Source: a virus
DNA length: 24,896 nt
Reading direction: 5' to 3' (one strand)
Virus record (IMG/VR): IMGVR_UViG_3300037041_000102
Coordinates: 1 to 24,896 of that record
Shown: piece after piece, positions 1 through 8,539 of the stretch
Layout of the letters: the number at the start of each line of letters is the position of its first letter
Numbering within the stretch: position 1 is the first letter of the stretch
Program-made: the position numbers and the translations under genes
The notes under the pieces: generated by a model
Seen by the model: only the letters and a program-made list of their open reading frames with translations
Databases searched by the model: none
What the model was told of the DNA's origin: nothing

Positions 1-62
1 TCTTCACCATCTGAGTACTCAGGATCTATAGTAATTTTATAGATTGGAATATCTTTAGTCAT
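1..62 (-). CDS. Partial gene: possible head maturation protease (XkdF-like), N-terminus only
   Basis: An ATG at 62-60 on the minus strand opens a frame that runs off the left edge after about 20 codons and starts MTKDIPIYKITIDPEYSDG. The short start 'PIYKxxID' followed by acidic residues resembles the N-termini of XkdF-like putative serine protease proteins in Bacteroidota phages, which are thought to process the prohead. That link is from memory of the family and rests on very few residues. Support for a real gene is good: the start codon is preceded by the same upstream motif seen before the genes starting at 1775 and 11261. It is divergent from the plus-strand gene at 107. Confidence 0.5.
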   Translation of the reverse strand, partial: MTKDIPIYKITIDPEYSDGE

Positions 63-93
63 AACTATATTATATTTTTTTTATATTTGTTCA
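63..93 (-). promoter_or_regulatory. Recurring upstream motif, copy 1
   Basis: On the minus strand the motif reads TGAACAAA (93-86), 11 bases, then TATAATATAGTT (74-63) directly followed by the ATG of the left-edge gene. Near-identical copies precede the starts at 1775 and 11261. This copy lies between divergent genes, so the TGAACAAA half is not there because of coding. It may be a phage promoter, which would give an almost leaderless transcript if TATAAT acts as a -10 box, or an extended translation start signal. Confidence 0.55.
82..89 (+). promoter_or_regulatory. Candidate Bacteroidota-type -7 box for the plus-strand gene pair
   Basis: TATATTTG fits the TAnnTTTG consensus of the primary sigma factor of Bacteroidota and lies 17 bases before the ATG at 107. 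No clear TTTG is found 19-21 bases upstream, so this is a half match only. It overlaps the minus-strand motif at 63-93, which would make the spacer a compact divergent control region. Confidence 0.35.
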
Positions 94-106
94 AAAATTA
101 GAAATT

Positions 107-685
107 ATGATAAACATTTTCGGTAAAGAAATCCCATCTAAGATGGATGAATTAACATTGGAGCAGTTCCAAAAGATATCTGCTATCCATAACAGTGATG
201 AGTATGATACTCTTGAAAAACATTGTAAAGTCTTTGAGTATCTAGGAGTCACTGAGGAGGAGATGGATGTAGACTTTGATTTGTTCTTAGAGAATGTAAA
301 GTTGTTTAATAAGGATAACTATACTAAAAAAGATACAGTTGAAGAGATAGAGTTAGAGGGCTATACTTATAAGGCTGAGATGAAGCTATCAGTAAAAGAT
401 TCTCGGATTGTTGAAAAGATTGTTAAAAAAGATAATAAAGAATATATCTCAGATATCATGGCTCTAATGTTCAAGCGAACTGATTTGACCAACAATGAGC
501 ATTATGATCCTGCACATCTAAAACATAAAGCTAAATTATTTAGTAAACTAAAAGCAGATATATCTATCCCTTACCTTACCTTTGTAACATACAAAATCAC
601 TAACCATGCAGAATCTCAAGTTACCAAAGAATTGGAATCAGATATCAGTGGAGCAGTTCCTGGAGATCAGGAGTCTGAGCAGTGA
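107..685 (+). CDS. Tail assembly chaperone-like protein, copy A
   Basis: This is a 192-residue acidic, soluble protein with no signal peptide or membrane segment. Its architecture parallels the next gene: an N-terminal 'IPSKMDELTLEQFQKIS' block (residues 9-25), an acidic middle, then 'DIMALMFKRTD' near residue 120 and a Lys-rich end. The next gene has 'LPKNWNQISVEQFLEI' and 'HILALLYRRTS' in the same places. I recall such proteins in Bacteroidota phages near the tape measure gene, where tail assembly chaperones normally sit, so that role is an inference. The start is 17 bases after a TATATTTG box. The last 80 bases overlap the next gene in a different frame. The pair lies opposite in strand to every other gene here. 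Confidence 0.6.
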   Translation: MINIFGKEIPSKMDELTLEQFQKISAIHNSDEYDTLEKHCKVFEYLGVTEEEMDVDFDLFLENVKLFNKDNYTKKDTVEEIELEGYTYKAEMKLSVKDSRIVEKIVKKDNKEYISDIMALMFKRTDLTNNEHYDPAHLKHKAKLFSKLKADISIPYLTFVTYKITNHAESQVTKELESDISGAVPGDQESEQ

Positions 686-1337
686 AGATGGAATGTTCAA
701 CTATCAAATTGATGTACTTTCTGCTTTAACAGATAGCGATATATCAGAATTTGAGGAGTTAGATATAGATGAGCTAAGTGAATTGACTAGTCAGATAAAA
801 TGGATACAGTCTGATCCATCTAGGAGGTATAAGAATAAGCTAGATAAGTATGTACTCAAGCCATTCAGTAAGCTCACTCTAGGAGAGTTTATAGACTTAG
901 AGTATTACTTCTCTAATAACTACCTAGATAATTTCTGCCATATCTTAGCATTACTCTACAGGAGAACATCTAAAAACGTTTATGGTGATGATATTATAGA
1001 GCCTTATGATTATAGTCCTAGAGATAGACTAGATTGGTATTTAAGCTATCCCATTACTGATGTTTATGGATTGATACCTGAGTATTTAAAGTATAGAGAG
1101 AATTTTACTAATACCTATACTAATCTATTGGTAGATGTAGTACCTGATGATGAGGTTTTAGAGGATGCTGAAGAGATTAAAGAACAAAAGAGAGAACAGG
1201 AGAAGCAGAAATTTGCATGGGAATCTACTATTATGGCTCTATGTAATGATGATCTAAGTAAGTTCAATGACATCCTTAATATGTCAGTGGTGTTAGTCTT
1301 TAATATCTTAGGAATGAAAAAGACCTTAGACAGTTAA
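606..1337 (+). CDS. Tail assembly chaperone-like protein, copy B
   Basis: This is a 243-residue protein related to the preceding gene: 'LPKNWNQISVEQFLEI' at residues 6-21, an acidic segment, 'PFSKLTLGEFIDLEYYF' around 87-103, 'HILALLYRRTS' around 117, and a C-terminus with 'KFAWESTIMAL' and 'NILGMKKTL'. The C-terminal block matches my memory of tape-measure-associated chaperone-like proteins in Bacteroidota phages. Its ATG lies inside gene A, 80 bases before A stops and in the +1 (equivalently -2) frame. That could mean coupled re-initiation or, less likely, a programmed frameshift as in lambda G/GT or Mu; I see no obvious slippery sequence. Its 3' end overlaps the convergent gene at 1326 by 12 bases, with no terminator between them. 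Confidence 0.6.
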   Translation: MQNLKLPKNWNQISVEQFLEIRSLSSEDGMFNYQIDVLSALTDSDISEFEELDIDELSELTSQIKWIQSDPSRRYKNKLDKYVLKPFSKLTLGEFIDLEYYFSNNYLDNFCHILALLYRRTSKNVYGDDIIEPYDYSPRDRLDWYLSYPITDVYGLIPEYLKYRENFTNTYTNLLVDVVPDDEVLEDAEEIKEQKREQEKQKFAWESTIMALCNDDLSKFNDILNMSVVLVFNILGMKKTLDS

Positions 1338-1775
1338 TGGATAGTTAGGAGTAAATCCTGCAGGAGGATCTAGTGCATAGAATGTATAAGTCAATTTCTG
1401 ATCACTTTCTAATATATCAGCTACCTCTAAGATAGGATAGTTCTGAGAAATCCATTCAATATATTGAGCATAGATTTCATTAGTAATACCTGCAGCTGCT
1501 AACTCTCTTGTAAAAGTAGCTACATAATCTCTAGGAGTAATTACTCCACCATTCCATAAGAAAGCTCCGTTATTTAAAAAGATAAAATAATACATGGCTA
1601 CTATCTCAATCTCTAAGCTACCGAATCCTGTGACCTTAGCATTAATCCTAATAGACTCTACTAGTGTACCATTGTTCTCTACAATATCATTCCTTAAGAT
1701 TCTCTTTAAGATGTTAGCCATTCTCCTACGAGTAGGATACTTTACATTAAACTCACCTGTATTCTTATAAGCCAT
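1326..1775 (-). CDS. Putative tail completion / head-tail joining protein
   Basis: This is a 149-residue protein with a basic N-terminus ('KYPTRRRMANILKRILRND'), then 'VESIRINAKVTG' and a hydrophobic 'MYYFIFLNNGA' block near residues 62-72. A basic helix, an 'R.NA.V' strand and an aromatic block ending in NGA weakly recall HK97 gp10-type joining proteins, but I cannot prove homology. It is the last gene of the minus-strand tail block before the convergent plus-strand pair. It does not overlap the upstream gene; instead a 19-base gap carries copy 2 of the recurring upstream motif, so it may have its own transcript or start signal. Confidence 0.5.
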   Translation of the reverse strand: MAYKNTGEFNVKYPTRRRMANILKRILRNDIVENNGTLVESIRINAKVTGFGSLEIEIVAMYYFIFLNNGAFLWNGGVITPRDYVATFTRELAAAGITNEIYAQYIEWISQNYPILEVADILESDQKLTYTFYALDPPAGFTPNYPLTV

Positions 1776-1807
1776 AACTATATTATATCAGATTCTAATT
1801 TTGTTCA
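1776..1807 (-). promoter_or_regulatory. Recurring upstream motif, copy 2
   Basis: TGAACAAA (1807-1800), 12 bases, then TATAATATAGTT (1787-1776) directly before the ATG at 1775. The first half also encodes the last residues (EQN-stop) of the upstream gene. The second half is noncoding and identical in 12 of 12 positions to copy 1. Confidence 0.55.
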
Positions 1808-2235
1808 GGAACTTGGCAGTTGGTCCATGAGTTTATTACTACTGATAAATTCATTTGCCATCCTGCAGCATAATCTAATAGATCATTATTCAATGGGATG
1901 AATGTAGGCTGTCCATCAATATCAAAGTCATAGTCATCTGAGAATGTAAACTCTAAGTAAAGATCCTGGAGTATCTGCTGAGTATCACTTAGAATAGTAG
2001 TGATGTTAGCTCTATCCATTTGTATAATATCAAAGCAATAAATCTCTAATGTAAAGGTAGTAGTATTCTCATAAGGAGTTACTCCTGTAGGAACTATATA
2101 GACTAGTGGATACTTCTCATCTATAGTTGCAAAGTTACCCATTTGCTCTTTAAAGTCTGAGCCTACTTTTTTAACCTGTAGATGATTGTTATAGAAAGTA
2201 GTAATCTTATCTACTATGGATTGATAGCTTATCAT
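1795..2235 (-). CDS. Putative tail terminator / minor tail protein
   Basis: This is a 146-residue acidic protein without membrane segments. It has 'YPLVYIVPTGVTPYENTTTF' near residues 42-61 and a beta-rich second half. Size, position beside the tape measure gene and the 'P..y..p......t..f.l.i..fd' pattern resemble tail terminator or tail completion proteins of Bacteroidota phages; this is inference from context rather than a motif-based call. It starts with an ATGA overlap with the stop of the tape measure gene (2232-2235), which implies translational coupling. Confidence 0.5.
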   Translation of the reverse strand: MISYQSIVDKITTFYNNHLQVKKVGSDFKEQMGNFATIDEKYPLVYIVPTGVTPYENTTTFTLEIYCFDIIQMDRANITTILSDTQQILQDLYLEFTFSDDYDFDIDGQPTFIPLNNDLLDYAAGWQMNLSVVINSWTNCQVPEQN

Positions 2236-4241
2236 AATACTGAATTTTGTTGAATGTTATTTATAAAGTGCTGAGTAGCTGTCATCTCAGTTTCTGATAC
2301 TACAGCTGTTACTGTTATGTTTTGATTAGAGTTACCTCCTGCATTTATTTGACTTCCTGTATTAGCTTGACCAAATAGACTAGGACCTGATGCAGGTGCT
2401 ACTGCTGTTGTAGCTGTTTCTCCTCCACCTCCTCCACCTGCACCTGTGTCAGATGGTGCAGATACACTACCTCCACCTAATGCAGATAATCCTTTAGCTG
2501 TAGCTCCTATTACTGCACCTATGCTAGTAGCCATTTTAACATATAATAGTGCAGATGTACCTAATCCTAGCACTCCTTTTGTAGCTACTTCTTTAGATCC
2601 TCCTACATTTGTATTATTTATAATCTCAGCTATAGATAAAGCTGCATTAGCTAATAGAGCAGCCTTTTGTATTTTCTTATTTTTTTCTGCTAGTCCTGCA
2701 AATAATGTTACTAGACCTTTAGCTGCATCTATCTCTGCAGCTCTTATATTTTTTTTAGCTTCAAATGCTACTTTAGCTGCATTACTATCTATAGCATTTA
2801 TCTTATCTTGAAATTCTTTCCTTAATAATAAGAATAGCTCATCATCTTCTTTTAGCTTAGCAGTCTTCTCATCAAATTCCTGCTGCAATTTTAATTTATC
2901 AGCCTCATCCTGACCATCTCTTAATCTTACAAGCTCTAAATATTTAGCATCTTCAAAAGCTATAGCATCTATTATAGCCTTAGCATCAGCTTCTTTTTTC
3001 TTAGCTATTTTATCATCCTCAATAGCCTTAGTTGCATCTGCATATTTTTTAACAATAGCTGCCTCCTGAATCTTTTGAGCATCTAATAATGCAGTAGTAT
3101 CATTGTTATATTTAACAGCTTCAGCTATCTTAATAGTATAGGCTGCCTTTAAATCATCTAGCTCTATTTGTTGAGCAGACTTTTTACTATCAGCTACTAC
3201 CTTAGCAGCTGCAGCAATATCAACCTCTGATGCTTTATCTGCGGCTATTCTTTTTTCTCTTGCTACCTTAGCTTTATCACTAGCCTCTTTCTCTTTTTTA
3301 TCAGCCTCATCAGATTCTTTTTTATCAGCAGAATTTTTAGCTACAATTTTCTCACTATAGCCTTGCTTTATTATTTCATTTTCTTTAGCTACTTGCTTTT
3401 TTAAATCTTCAATTTTCTTAAGATCAGCATCATCCCCTAATTTCTTTTGAGCATCTAGTGCCTCCTTAGCAGATTGTTTTCTTTTATTAGCCTCTTTTAT
3501 TTTAGTGTTACTTAACTCCTCCTCTAGCTTAGTAGTATCTTCACCTGCTGCCTTAGCCTCAGCAATCTCTCTACCTAAGTCTCCTGTAACTCTAGCAGTT
3601 CTTTCCTCAGATGATTTAGTTACTTTCTCATTAGCTGCTGCAGTTCTCTCTGCATTCTCTTCAGCTGCATAGGCTGTCAGTCCTAGCCAATCGGTCATAG
3701 ATTTAAAGCCTGCTATCAGTGCATTAATGGGTGCCATTAGTGCTTTGATAACATCATCTAATAATCCAAATGATTTAAGTACTAGAGCTATAGCAGCTAC
3801 AATAGCAGCAATAATAATAGGAATGTAGAATATAGGATTAATTAATATCTGAGCTCCTAGTTTTAGGAATGCTTTACCTAAAGTCCCTGCAGTCTCAGTC
3901 ATTCCTTTTAATGACTTACTAATATCCTCTTTATTCAATGCACCCAAAGCTGTAGCAAAAGTCTTAGACTTCTCTGCTGCCTCTTCAAAGTCCAATGACA
4001 TTAACGAGTCTTTAATCCCTCCAAGTCCATTGCTTACCTGCTCAAACTTAGAGCCTGATGCAAAGACAGCTACTGCCTCATTAGCATCCTTAATCCTATC
4101 ACTGAGTACACCTGCCTGTTGAGCAAGTGCAGTCATTTGTGCAGGATCAGTAGCACTGGCTATAGATCCTTTTAATTCTCTTAACTCAGCTTTCATCTGA
4201 GCTATGCCTTGTATCTTAAGGGGGATTACTACTTCATTCAT
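2232..4241 (-). CDS. Tail tape measure protein
   Basis: This 669-residue protein sets tail length and is threaded through the tail tube. Visible layout: an N-terminal helical region; a long hydrophobic segment at about 132-160 ('NPIFYIPIIIAAIVAAIALV' and on); a very Lys/Glu/Ala-rich coiled-coil region from about 190 to 510; a second hydrophobic part near 555-590; then a Gly-rich, low-complexity stretch and a polar C-terminus. This is the classic composition of tape measures. At roughly 0.15 nm per residue the tail would be on the order of 100 nm. Its start overlaps the stop of the upstream gene by 8 bases. Positions 1731-3241, covering its C-terminal half, contain no CpG dinucleotide at all. 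Confidence 0.88.
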   Translation of the reverse strand: MNEVVIPLKIQGIAQMKAELRELKGSIASATDPAQMTALAQQAGVLSDRIKDANEAVAVFASGSKFEQVSNGLGGIKDSLMSLDFEEAAEKSKTFATALGALNKEDISKSLKGMTETAGTLGKAFLKLGAQILINPIFYIPIIIAAIVAAIALVLKSFGLLDDVIKALMAPINALIAGFKSMTDWLGLTAYAAEENAERTAAANEKVTKSSEERTARVTGDLGREIAEAKAAGEDTTKLEEELSNTKIKEANKRKQSAKEALDAQKKLGDDADLKKIEDLKKQVAKENEIIKQGYSEKIVAKNSADKKESDEADKKEKEASDKAKVAREKRIAADKASEVDIAAAAKVVADSKKSAQQIELDDLKAAYTIKIAEAVKYNNDTTALLDAQKIQEAAIVKKYADATKAIEDDKIAKKKEADAKAIIDAIAFEDAKYLELVRLRDGQDEADKLKLQQEFDEKTAKLKEDDELFLLLRKEFQDKINAIDSNAAKVAFEAKKNIRAAEIDAAKGLVTLFAGLAEKNKKIQKAALLANAALSIAEIINNTNVGGSKEVATKGVLGLGTSALLYVKMATSIGAVIGATAKGLSALGGGSVSAPSDTGAGGGGGGETATTAVAPASGPSLFGQANTGSQINAGGNSNQNITVTAVVSETEMTATQHFINNIQQNSVL

Positions 4242-7149
4242 ATACTCTGATTTCTAGTGTGTTTTTAATTAAATGCTCGCCTATATAAACTGCAGTAGGG
4301 CTATGTAAATTGGTAACTTCTATCTTAATAGTATTGACAGTATTTCTATATACTAATGCTATACTATTAGTAGCTACTTGACTAAGTGTACTATAAGTTT
4401 TATCTAAAGTAAAAGCTCCTGCTAGTGTACCCTCATATCTTCCTACAGCAGTTCTAGTCCATACTATAGGTCCTATACTATTCTCAAGCTCTATGACTGT
4501 AGGTGCTGAGACACCAACTTGACTTATCAAAGCTACATATTTAGTGTAGGTAGGTAGCATCTCACTAACAGCTCTACCATTTATGTTATCTGTTACTGTT
4601 AGATTAGTAGTTACTACTCCATCTTGATCTACATTGTGACCATTGCCTACTACTAAGGTCTTAAGTCCATCACCTACTGTGTTACCTGATCCTATTATTA
4701 TAGCATTCTTATTGTCAGTAGTTACATTAGTCTCATCATTATAACCATCTAAGATGCTTACAGTCTGATCACCTTTACCTGGTCCTACAGGTAGAATAGT
4801 GCCACTAAAAAAAGCAGGCAAATCTATTTCAGTCTCTAGGCTGATTAGCTCTACCTTAGTAGGTTGTAAATAGTTAGCATTGTAATCTATTACTTTATTA
4901 ATACTCCACCATGAATTGTCTATCCTTATCTTATCATTCAGCTCCATTAGTTGAATGTCTACCTCATTAAGTAGAAAATATGCAGTCAATAGCTTACCAC
5001 CATTTATCTGAGCTACTGTTCTCCTCCAATATGAATTGTAAAGATTGTTATTAGTGTTCTGAGCTACCTGATAATAGTAGTATTGACATGGTGCAAAGTT
5101 TATATCAAATTCAGGATTAAATGGGCTAGCTCCTCCAAAGTGAGAGAGGTATGGATAAGCTCCATTTGTATCTGTTGTATCACCATATCCATGATTAATT
5201 ACTACATTCTGAGCAACCACCTCACCATTATCATATAAGATTCTGATATTACTCTTAGGAGATGCTCCATTAAGTAATGGTAGGAATGCACCAAATACTG
5301 TAGGCTGTACAGGAGTAGGTGAGAAGATAAGCTCTTTGACATCTATGCCTTTTACATATTCATTTTCAAAAGTTACCTCTGCCTGACCATACACCTCTTT
5401 AGTTACATCTGTATAAACTGTATTCGGTGAATCAGTATCTGCCTTGTATGTTAGTCTTAGCTTTTTATTATTAAGCTCAGGGATAAAGATAATAGACTGC
5501 TCCTTATCTTTCATTAGCTTGTTGGTCCAATCTACTGCTTTACCTGAATCATAATACTCATCTCTGTGTATTAGGATTAAATTAGTTTCACTTTGAGGAT
5601 CAGATGTAGCATAAAGATTGTACATCATAAAGATGCTCTTAATGAAATCTGATTGCTTAATCTTCTCAGGGATAAAGCTGTTCATAGTAGTGATACCACT
5701 GTTCAATGGGATATTGTCAGATGGTCGGATTGTTAGGTTGATGGATGTAATGTCTAGGATAACTTCAGGAGCTGCAAAGGGGATAGTACTAAACTCATCC
5801 ACCCACATTCTATACTGACCGGCACCTAATAATATCCTAGCTTGTGCTATTTGTACATCATTATAATCTATTGATCCTGTACCATCTGATGTAGCACTAA
5901 AAGTAAATACCTCAGTAAAACTACCTAAGCTAGTAACACCTGCAGGTAGAGCAGTATTATAATAATCTGCATAAATTTCTCTACCAATACAGCTAACATT
6001 TTGATGACCATCAATAGATACATTTAAAGCTAATTTAAAACTATTGCTGTGAGGAAATTGAGGTAATATAATTGGTCCTAGTGAAAAACATGATTTACTT
6101 GCATCAAGTGATAATGTATAGCTTACAGTCATCTCCCATGTATAAGACTGCCCTGCATTTACACCTGTCCATTGAGGAGTACTATACTCACCATTTGATG
6201 GATCAAATAAGTTGCTAGGATCTAATGTCTCAGTCCATCCTGTAGTAATAGGGTATCTTACAGGAGTTGTCATCTGTGATACAGTTGCATTATTTGAAGG
6301 AGTGGTCCATGTTTGACTCCATCCACTATTCTCTGCCTCCACCTTAGCATCACTCCAATCAATTATATTCTGATCACCATTGTAAGGAATCAGTAGCTTA
6401 TCAAATCTAGCCTCTTGTAAATCTGCCCAATCATAAGAATATCCTGCATCAGTAAAGATTCTATCAAAGTATACCTTAGCATAGATAGCAGGCTTAAACC
6501 AATTTAATTGATACTGATCATTTATATTGAATGGCATCACATACTTATAGCTATCTGCTACTGTATTGTCAAAAGTTGATATAACTATAGGAGCTGTTAC
6601 CTCATGATCTAAGTCTGAGAAGTCTATATCAGTCAAATACTTATTAGAGATGTCAGTAAAGAATGTACCTCTGTTCTCTTTCACTAGTACCTCATACTCT
6701 ACTATCTGCTCATAGGCAGATGTAAGCTGTGACTTTTTGATGCTAATAAGCTGAAGAGTTGCATTGATCATCACAGGGATTCCATCCTGGATCACATCAC
6801 AGCTAGTGAGCTGATTAATATCAAAAGTGCCTGCTTGTATGTTTACATCATAGTAATGATTAAGTAGGTTATTATTATTGCTATTGCCTACTAAAGTAAT
6901 GGTCTTAGAGAATGATCCTGTTCTCTTAGATATATCTCTAATATCTCCTATGCTAAAGTTCAAAGGGAATGCTGTAGAATCTTTGACATCTAAATAGCCT
7001 CCTGTAACTCCATTAATCCCTAAAGATTTTAAAATACTAGTACAGCAATCAAATGCCTCAAATACACCGCCATCATTAACTACTCTATTTTGGAAAGCAT
7101 TGACTAGAACAACAGCATCATCAGTAAATTTAAGTTGTATCCTAACCAT
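4234..7149 (-). CDS. Large distal tail / baseplate-like protein
   Basis: This is a 971-residue structural protein, the largest in the window. Near residues 69-103 it has 'IRDISKRTGSFSKTITLVG' followed by an Asn run and 'YYDVNI', a pattern I associate with tail proteins of Bacteroidota phages located next to the tape measure. The middle is beta-rich, with many Tyr, Asn and Ser. Around residues 812-853 a short repeat-like segment ('IIIGSGNTVGDG', then 'LVVGNGHNVD') resembles the stacked turns of trimeric adhesin head domains. By position after the tape measure it would sit at the tail tip; distal tail protein or receptor-contact hub are both possible. It overlaps its neighbours by 8 bases at each end. 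Confidence 0.65.
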   Translation of the reverse strand: MVRIQLKFTDDAVVLVNAFQNRVVNDGGVFEAFDCCTSILKSLGINGVTGGYLDVKDSTAFPLNFSIGDIRDISKRTGSFSKTITLVGNSNNNNLLNHYYDVNIQAGTFDINQLTSCDVIQDGIPVMINATLQLISIKKSQLTSAYEQIVEYEVLVKENRGTFFTDISNKYLTDIDFSDLDHEVTAPIVISTFDNTVADSYKYVMPFNINDQYQLNWFKPAIYAKVYFDRIFTDAGYSYDWADLQEARFDKLLIPYNGDQNIIDWSDAKVEAENSGWSQTWTTPSNNATVSQMTTPVRYPITTGWTETLDPSNLFDPSNGEYSTPQWTGVNAGQSYTWEMTVSYTLSLDASKSCFSLGPIILPQFPHSNSFKLALNVSIDGHQNVSCIGREIYADYYNTALPAGVTSLGSFTEVFTFSATSDGTGSIDYNDVQIAQARILLGAGQYRMWVDEFSTIPFAAPEVILDITSINLTIRPSDNIPLNSGITTMNSFIPEKIKQSDFIKSIFMMYNLYATSDPQSETNLILIHRDEYYDSGKAVDWTNKLMKDKEQSIIFIPELNNKKLRLTYKADTDSPNTVYTDVTKEVYGQAEVTFENEYVKGIDVKELIFSPTPVQPTVFGAFLPLLNGASPKSNIRILYDNGEVVAQNVVINHGYGDTTDTNGAYPYLSHFGGASPFNPEFDINFAPCQYYYYQVAQNTNNNLYNSYWRRTVAQINGGKLLTAYFLLNEVDIQLMELNDKIRIDNSWWSINKVIDYNANYLQPTKVELISLETEIDLPAFFSGTILPVGPGKGDQTVSILDGYNDETNVTTDNKNAIIIGSGNTVGDGLKTLVVGNGHNVDQDGVVTTNLTVTDNINGRAVSEMLPTYTKYVALISQVGVSAPTVIELENSIGPIVWTRTAVGRYEGTLAGAFTLDKTYSTLSQVATNSIALVYRNTVNTIKIEVTNLHSPTAVYIGEHLIKNTLEIRVYE

Positions 7150-8530
7150 TGATTGGAGAATTGAGGGCTAGCTTAATACTTACTGATTGCTTTATTAGAT
7201 TCTTATTACGCTGTCTAAAATTCTCAAATCCTGTAGCATCTACTGTACAAGCACAATCTATGCCTGTAGCAGAATAGAATACTTGAGGAGATGTCAGTAG
7301 CTCTTGGAATCTAGTTGCATTGTATTGGTCCATCCAATTAGTATTAAGATCAAAGCTCATCATTACATTAGGATTATAACTTCTATTGCCCATTGCATAC
7401 TCTCCCTGCTGCCATTTAGTAGATACCACTGTACCATCTACATGCTGATTATACATCTCTCTAGTTATCTGACCTTTCTCATAGGTCTTTAGTTGGAATG
7501 CAAAGGATTGCCATGATCCCATCCTATCTAGGTAGTATAGCACATCATCATTGATTGCACATCTATTGTCATAGGCAAAGTAATAAGGACCGAATACAGG
7601 CTCAGCTCCAAAGTTACATATTATCTCTACATAGAAATCCTCAGTAATAGAATGATCTGTAGTGTTTATTTCAAAGTTATAAAGACCATTTTTACAGACA
7701 TGATTTGTAGTGCCTAAAGCATTGCCATCAATATCATAATAGATTAGATCATAACTCCCTATATATACTCTAGCTAATAAGTAGAAGATTTGATCAGGTG
7801 TCATTAAAGCTCTAGCTGTAGAATCATTGGGAGTAAGAGTAGTAAGAGCAATTTGTGGGCTAGTTACCCCTAGATAACTATTTACAGGAAAGACTCCTCC
7901 GGTGTTAAATATAAGATTGTTATAAGCTCCATTAAATACCTCTCTATCTTGAATGATAACATCATTAGGTGTTATGGTCTTTCTGAAATCTGCATAGGTT
8001 ACCTCACCATCTATAGCTGCATTAGTTACATCAGCCCATAAAGCATTTATGGTAAAATTATTAGCAGTAGCAGATAGTACTGTATGCAATCCCTCTACTC
8101 CTGGATTAGCTACTCCTCCATCAGATTGCACAATTAGGATTTGATCATTAGCTACAAAGCCATGAGCTGTGTATGTGATTCTTACATTGCCACTATTATT
8201 TTGTAGTGAGCTAAAATAGTTTATATTTGAGATATACTCAAAGCCTAAACTTATATCATATTGATACCATGATATATTAGATGGTCCTAGCTCAAAATTC
8301 CATGTCACTAATGCCTGCATCAGCTTACTTATATCCATCTCCCCATATCCTGTACTATATACAGGGAGAGTTTTATAGGTAGCTATAGCAGTAGCTACAT
8401 TAGCAGGATTTATAGTAAAGATATATCTGAAGCCTGGCTCATTCTTATTAGTATTATTAATGATATACTTAATAGGATTGTAAGCAGGCATTAACTGAGC
8501 AGGCTGTGCTATGATAGTAGTACTAGGCAT
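7142..8530 (-). CDS. Tail structural protein with inserted E1-FCCH-like domain
   Basis: This is a 462-residue protein with no signal peptide, beta-rich and aromatic. A block at about 114-180 ('VRITYTAHGFVANDQILIV', a Gly/Asn loop, then 'VLSATANNFTI') looks like a module inserted into the host fold. Similar 'aHGf..gD.i.i......v..v....fti' modules (related to the FCCH domain of E1 enzymes) recur in phage tail proteins. The flanking sequence 'YISNINYFSS' to 'YADFRKTITPND' would read on without it. The gene lies between the large distal tail protein and the fibre genes, which suggests a tail-tip or fibre-attachment role. It starts 9 bases after the 103-residue gene stops. Confidence 0.6.
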   Translation of the reverse strand: MPSTTIIAQPAQLMPAYNPIKYIINNTNKNEPGFRYIFTINPANVATAIATYKTLPVYSTGYGEMDISKLMQALVTWNFELGPSNISWYQYDISLGFEYISNINYFSSLQNNSGNVRITYTAHGFVANDQILIVQSDGGVANPGVEGLHTVLSATANNFTINALWADVTNAAIDGEVTYADFRKTITPNDVIIQDREVFNGAYNNLIFNTGGVFPVNSYLGVTSPQIALTTLTPNDSTARALMTPDQIFYLLARVYIGSYDLIYYDIDGNALGTTNHVCKNGLYNFEINTTDHSITEDFYVEIICNFGAEPVFGPYYFAYDNRCAINDDVLYYLDRMGSWQSFAFQLKTYEKGQITREMYNQHVDGTVVSTKWQQGEYAMGNRSYNPNVMMSFDLNTNWMDQYNATRFQELLTSPQVFYSATGIDCACTVDATGFENFRQRNKNLIKQSVSIKLALNSPING

Positions 8531-8539
8531 ATTACTTAT

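Noticed and set aside
606-685. Programmed frameshift joining the two plus-strand genes
   Set aside because: The second gene has its own ATG and a complete N-terminal block paralogous to the first; no convincing slippery site was seen. Kept only as a minor alternative.
1300-1360. Bidirectional terminator between the convergent genes
   Set aside because: A TCCTGCAGGA palindrome is present, but it is coding and has no T-run on either side.
2446-2811. Plus-strand open frame of 121 codons inside the tape measure gene
   Set aside because: It is a mirror of the Ala-, Ser- and Gly-rich coding strand, has no control signals, and would be the only plus-strand gene in the block.
5618-5818. Plus-strand open frame inside the large tail protein gene
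   Set aside because: Antisense to a strong gene, without spacing or composition support.
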